Shown piece after piece: positions 57,152 to 60,829 of a DNA stretch of 60,829 nt (position 1 is its first letter; each line of letters opens with the position of its first letter). The notes beneath the pieces are model-generated. The model worked only from the letters and a program-made list of their open reading frames with translations. It had not been told where the DNA came from and ran no database searches. The position numbers and the translations under genes are program-made. Source of the stretch: Porphyromonas bennonis DSM 23058 = JCM 16335 (lineage in GTDB: Bacteria > Bacteroidota > Bacteroidia > Bacteroidales > Porphyromonadaceae); NCBI RefSeq assembly GCF_000375645.1, contig NZ_AQWR01000006.1, forward strand, positions 1 to 60,829. Reading direction: 5' to 3'.

Positions 57152-59338
57152 ATGACATCAAAGAAACTGGTACTCGCCCTGGCGGGTCTTATGGCCGGCG
57201 CCTTCGCAGGCAGCAACGCCACGGCACAGGTTCGCGACGTTAGCGTTATGGTATCTCCATACGCTTCGTACAACTGGTGGAACTCCAACATCGCGCTCAA
57301 GAACTCTCCCTTCGTCGGAGCCCGTGTTGGCTTCGGCTTCGGTCCGTTCTTCGAGATCCGCGCCAATTACGAGCAGTCCATCAATCTCAAGAACGCCCTC
57401 CAGGACAAGGACTGGAATCCTCTCAACGAGGACGCCCTGAAGAAGCTGGACGGTATGGACATGACCATCTCCCGCGTAGGTGGTGAGGCTAAGGTCAATC
57501 TCCTCGGCAACGCTGCTGTCACCCCCTACCTCACCGCAGGTGCCGGTGTCCAGGTCCTCGACTACAATCCCTTCAAGGTAGAGGACAAGGACGCCATCAT
57601 CGAGGAGGCTAAGGTCATGGACAAGCAGCTCTACTACACCCTCGGTGCCGGTGTTAAGCTCCGCATCACCGACCGCATGGCATTCTCCATGGAGGCTCGT
57701 AACCTGGGCTTCAACATGAATGCCAACAACTCCTTCATCAACCACTACGGCGATATGAAGGATCTGGACAAGAAGAAGTACGGCAACTGGTCCGCACTCG
57801 CTTCCTTTGACTTCTACCTCGGCGGCAATGCCGCTCCCGGCACCCACCAGCTGGGCGACCGCTACGCAAGCCTCTTCAGCGACGGCTTCCGCGGTATGAA
57901 GTTCGTCCTCGAGCCCGGCGTACAGTACGTCGACTTCCGCAACAAGACCGGCCTGAGCGACCAGTGGTTCCTCGGAGGTAGCGTAGGTGTCGACTTCTCG
58001 TCACTCGTTGGACTCCGTGCCTTCTACTACCAGGCTACTGAGGAGCCCAATAAGCTGAGCTTCGACTTCAATAAGGATATGAAGATGTACGGTGCCAACT
58101 TCATCGCACGTCTCAATTACCCGCGTGGTATCGTCCCCTACCTCCGCTTCGGTGCCGGTTACCTCGACCGCAACAACCTGATCGAGTCTAAGGACAAGGA
58201 GGAGGCTAAGGAGAGCTTCAAGAGCAAGGACCTCTTCGGTATGCTCGGTGCAGGCATTGAGATCCCGATCTCTCGCTGGTTTGCCCTCTTCGGCAATGCT
58301 GACGCCATCCTGATGACAGCAAATGATCAGAAGGTCGAGAGCGTAAGCACCCCCGACGACATCGCTGTCAATATCGGCTACACCGCCGGTCTCCGCATCA
58401 ACCTCGGTGATCCCGTGCTCCAGAGCGAGCTCATGGATGACACTGAGACCGTTGCCTACAATGATCGCACCAATGAGCTCCGCAGTGACCGTCAGGATCG
58501 TGAGGACCGCGAGAGCCGCGACTCCAGAAGCTCTAAGGTAAGCCGCTCTGACGTGAAGAAGCTCCAGGGTCAGATGATGACCAAGAAGGAGTTTGAGGAG
58601 ATGGTAGATCGCATCATGGCTCGCATCCACGAGGAGGAGAGCAAGCGTGCCTCCCTCTACACTGCTGACGAGACCGACGTTATCCTCCGCGCCCTCGCCA
58701 CTCAGGGCACCAGCACCTCTACTTCGATCTCGACCACGACTACGACCTCTGACGATCGCGCCATCAAGGATCTCCAGGCTCGTGTCGGCTCCCTCGAGCG
58801 CGATGCCCGCAACAACGGCAGCACCGTAACCCCCTCCACCACCATCATCGCTCCCGGCACCGGATACAATGCTCCGCAGCCCGCTCCTCGTGGCTCCTAC
58901 GACGTCGCTCCCTCTGAGCGCCCTGCAGCTGTCCACCCTAATGGCGGCTGGCTGAAGCTCAATCGTCTCGCTGCCGTTACCGGATTCAACCTCGGTGAGT
59001 CTACCTCCTGGGAGCTCGGTATGCGTGGCTACATGCAGATCAGCGACAGTGCATTTGACTTCGTACCGGAGATCATGTTTGGTTTCCGTCAGGGAGGCAC
59101 CTCCTTTGATCTCGCAGGTAACTTTGTCTACAACATTGACATCAAGAGCCGCTTCACTCCCTATGTAGGTCTCGGCGTAGGTATCTTCCAGCACGGTCTG
59201 GGTACCAAGTTTGGCACCAACATCATTGCCGGTACCAATATCAATCTCGGTACCAAGGGCGAGATGTTCGTAGACTACACTGCACGCAGTCTTTTCAAGA
59301 ATAACCAGATCGCTGTTGGCTATCGATTCATCTTCTAA
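57152..59338 (+). CDS. Large outer-membrane beta-barrel protein with internal linker
   Basis: The 728-residue protein has a signal peptide ending near ATAQ (26). Two barrel-like blocks are read at about 27-225 and 235-425, each ending with strand patterns such as SALASFDFYLGG and TAGLRINLGDP. A charged and Ser/Thr-rich linker follows (about 430-590, with a coiled-coil LQGQMMTKKEFEEMVDRI), then a third strand-rich block at 600-728 ending in VGYRFIF. It lacks an OmpA peptidoglycan domain, but the next gene encodes one. Codon use is strongly biased towards C-ending codons, suggesting high expression. Confidence 0.75.
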   Translation: MTSKKLVLALAGLMAGAFAGSNATAQVRDVSVMVSPYASYNWWNSNIALKNSPFVGARVGFGFGPFFEIRANYEQSINLKNALQDKDWNPLNEDALKKLDGMDMTISRVGGEAKVNLLGNAAVTPYLTAGAGVQVLDYNPFKVEDKDAIIEEAKVMDKQLYYTLGAGVKLRITDRMAFSMEARNLGFNMNANNSFINHYGDMKDLDKKKYGNWSALASFDFYLGGNAAPGTHQLGDRYASLFSDGFRGMKFVLEPGVQYVDFRNKTGLSDQWFLGGSVGVDFSSLVGLRAFYYQATEEPNKLSFDFNKDMKMYGANFIARLNYPRGIVPYLRFGAGYLDRNNLIESKDKEEAKESFKSKDLFGMLGAGIEIPISRWFALFGNADAILMTANDQKVESVSTPDDIAVNIGYTAGLRINLGDPVLQSELMDDTETVAYNDRTNELRSDRQDREDRESRDSRSSKVSRSDVKKLQGQMMTKKEFEEMVDRIMARIHEEESKRASLYTADETDVILRALATQGTSTSTSISTTTTTSDDRAIKDLQARVGSLERDARNNGSTVTPSTTIIAPGTGYNAPQPAPRGSYDVAPSERPAAVHPNGGWLKLNRLAAVTGFNLGESTSWELGMRGYMQISDSAFDFVPEIMFGFRQGGTSFDLAGNFVYNIDIKSRFTPYVGLGVGIFQHGLGTKFGTNIIAGTNINLGTKGEMFVDYTARSLFKNNQIAVGYRFIF

Positions 59339-59386
59339 AGAAATCCCCTCTTTACGTTTTATCAATAAGAGTAGATCCATTTAGAT

Positions 59387-60334
59387 ATGAATAAGATAAC
59401 TACCACACTACTGCTGACCATCGGTATGGCCGCTGCGACACCCGCACTGGCACAGACCGTAGAGGTCGCACCGGCAGACACGGTGGACGTGACGCGGGCT
59501 GAGACCCATGCGCTCTCCTCCGAGGACTACGCCGAGGCTCTGGGCATCCAGGACTGGGACAAGGTGGAGGACAATGCGATCCTACCCATCACACGCGAGC
59601 AGGCGGAGGAGCTCATCACTAAGATGATCGTCGCCGGCCGTGCAGACTCCCAACGCAAGCTCAAGGAGGCAGAGATCCTCAATGACTTCAAGGTCGAGAC
59701 TCTGAAGAATAAGCTCCTTGAGTCAGCCCTGAAGAATGTCTATACCAAGGACTACGAGCAACGGATCGACCGTCTCGAGACGATGCTCCTGATCCTCCTC
59801 GCCCAGCAGAATGGCGGCAAGCTCGACCCTGCTCTGGTGAATTACCTCCTCGGTAATGGCAATGGCGACCTCGCCTCACTCCTCTCCGGAGGAGCCGCCC
59901 AGGGTGCCACTGCTCCCGCCTCAGGGACGACCACCACCATCCTCCCGGGTGCCAAGGGACAGCAGACTATCCCACTCGCACCGGGTGCCAAGGCCGACTC
60001 TTGGGATCACTTCCTGAGTCAGGTATTCTACGCCTTTGACAGCTCTAGGCTGGACGCTAAGGCTAAGGTCGTACTCGACAACGTTGCCGGCTGGATCAAG
60101 GAGAATAAGATGGCTGTAGAGCTCAGAGGTTACGCCTCCCCGGAGGGCAACATGCGCTACAACAATCGTCTCTCCGGTCGCCGCGTGAATGCCGCTGCAG
60201 ACTACCTCCGGACTAAGGGGATCGCTGACGAGTACCTCCACATCGTACCCTCCGGCGAGGACACGATCAAGGATACCGCCGCTCAGTACCCTGACGCCCG
60301 TCGTGTCGACATCCGTCCCTACTACGGCGAGTAA
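59387..60334 (+). CDS. OmpA-family peptidoglycan-binding protein
   Basis: The 315-residue protein has a signal peptide ending near LAQ (23). The middle is helical (about 65-145) with a low-complexity Gly/Thr stretch at 155-200. An OmpA C-terminal domain occupies about 210-315: FYAFDSSRLDAKAKVVLD, ELRGYASPEGN, NRLSGRRVNAAADYL. It has no N-terminal barrel. Directly after a barrel protein, it may anchor that protein to peptidoglycan, as a two-protein version of OmpA; this is inference. Confidence 0.88.
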   Translation: MNKITTTLLLTIGMAAATPALAQTVEVAPADTVDVTRAETHALSSEDYAEALGIQDWDKVEDNAILPITREQAEELITKMIVAGRADSQRKLKEAEILNDFKVETLKNKLLESALKNVYTKDYEQRIDRLETMLLILLAQQNGGKLDPALVNYLLGNGNGDLASLLSGGAAQGATAPASGTTTTILPGAKGQQTIPLAPGAKADSWDHFLSQVFYAFDSSRLDAKAKVVLDNVAGWIKENKMAVELRGYASPEGNMRYNNRLSGRRVNAAADYLRTKGIADEYLHIVPSGEDTIKDTAAQYPDARRVDIRPYYGE

Positions 60335-60370
60335 CAGATAGCTCTGCCCGCATGGGCAGACTTATTAGCT

Positions 60371-60408
60371 AAGGCAGCTGTGAGATCACTCTCGCAGCTG
60401 CCTTTTTT
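60371..60408 (+). terminator. Terminator after the OmpA-domain gene
   Basis: AAGGCAGCTG/CAGCTGCCTT (60371-60380 with 60395-60404), with an inner GAGA/TCTC stem, is followed by a T-run at 60403-60408. A smaller CTGCCC/GGGCAG hairpin precedes it at 60344-60359. Confidence 0.88.
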
Positions 60409-60456
60409 GTGCTCACCAACCAGGATCAGTCAATGGCCACCGAGTGACGCCCCAGA

Positions 60457-60538
60457 CTAATATCGGTATTAGAGAAAACTATTACCGGTATTAGTCGACA
60501 CTATTATCGGTAATAGATAAGCCTAATACCGGCAGTGG
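60457..60538. repeat. 22-bp-pitch palindrome array G (4 units)
   Basis: Units start at 60457, 60479, 60501 and 60523 with 6-bp spacers. The second is CTATTACCGGTATTAG; the fourth is degenerate in its right half (CTAATACCGGCAGTGG). It lies 123 bp past the OmpA-domain gene, beyond its terminator. The stretch 60539-60749 shows no gene and no clear signal beyond a small GGTTT/AAACC hairpin near 60672. Confidence 0.92.
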
Positions 60539-60749
60539 ATTTGACCAATCATTACATTCTGACTTCCAGACACATATACACTTGTATCTAAATAACGCAC
60601 AAGCACCGTGCCCGGGATGGATGTAAGTGGTTTAGCTAAGCGCCCGAAGAATTCTGACAAACAGCACTTTAGGTTTCCAAACCGTCACCTCTGGTCACAA
60701 CTGCAGGGCTGACGCTTTTGAGTGGTACAGAAATCATTCAACTCATTGT

Positions 60750-60829
60750 AAAGAGTGGTGAACGAAGCACCCCGACAGGGGTGCCCGCTTTTTAGACCCG
60801 GGTCGAGGGGCGTAGCCCCGACGACCCGG
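60750..60829. repeat. 80-bp direct repeat, right copy (contig-end repeat)
   Basis: This is identical to bases 1-80, including the GCACCCC/GGGGTGC hairpin with its T-run. The window stops exactly at the end of the match. Confidence 0.85.

Overview
The window looks like a chromosomal piece of a GC-rich, saccharolytic member of the Bacteroidota, most likely Porphyromonas or a close relative. The evidence is a SusC/SusD/SusE starch locus with a GH97 enzyme, an S46 dipeptidyl-peptidase, the DUF3078, DUF3098 and DUF4105 families, a long Bacteroidota-type SecA, and several promoters of the TAnnTTTG type. Coding DNA is dense. Intergenic DNA is short, more AT-rich, and carries an unusual repeat family.

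Layout. 1-764 is non-coding: a strong terminator-like hairpin, a run of further stem-loops, and repeat array A. 765-9879 (minus) is a housekeeping operon read ftsX, DUF3098, uppP, truB, queA, folK, ruvX, def, a TPR protein, cmk, ispH. 10210-15736 (minus) is secA, yicC, a degenerate methyltransferase-like gene and a cobalamin adenosyltransferase. 15835-21420 (minus) is a tightly overlapping operon: DUF3078 barrel, RsmF-like RNA methyltransferase, DUF4105 membrane protein, and an alkaline-phosphatase-fold protein without visible metal ligands. 21746-27563 (minus) is a glycogen operon (debranching enzyme, GT4 synthase, GH57 enzyme) ending in ilvE. 28031-29731 (plus) is an AspT-like transporter, followed by tRNA-Asn and an HtrA protease. 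31764-43522 (plus) is a Sus-type starch locus: SusR-like regulator, susB, susC, susD, susE, susA. 43860-50376 (plus) is recQ, a lipoprotein, rsmG, an MBL hydrolase and the S46 peptidase. 50737-53024 is pyrH-frr-rsgA. 53197-56929 is an unknown propeller-like exported protein, NfeD, FloA and a nucleoside phosphorylase. 57152-60334 is a beta-barrel protein and an OmpA-domain protein.

How the genes work together. The Sus locus would capture and import starch fragments and cut them to glucose. The glycogen operon would store glucose as alpha-glucan and mobilise it. The rest is translation, cell envelope and export housekeeping.

Most interesting feature. Seven intergenic arrays contain 26 copies of a 16-bp near-palindrome (CTAATACCGGTAATAG or its reverse complement). 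All 19 internal spacers are exactly 6 bp, giving a strict 22-bp pitch. The central CG is invariant. The unit is slightly asymmetric, and pairs often face each other to make a 38-bp dyad, one of them perfect. At least four arrays carry a GGGGAGGGGG-like tract on one side, and in those four the tract lies between the array and the promoter of the next operon. I do not recognise this family. It could be a phased protein-binding or boundary element, or a mobile extragenic repeat. Separately, the first 80 and last 80 bases of the window are identical.
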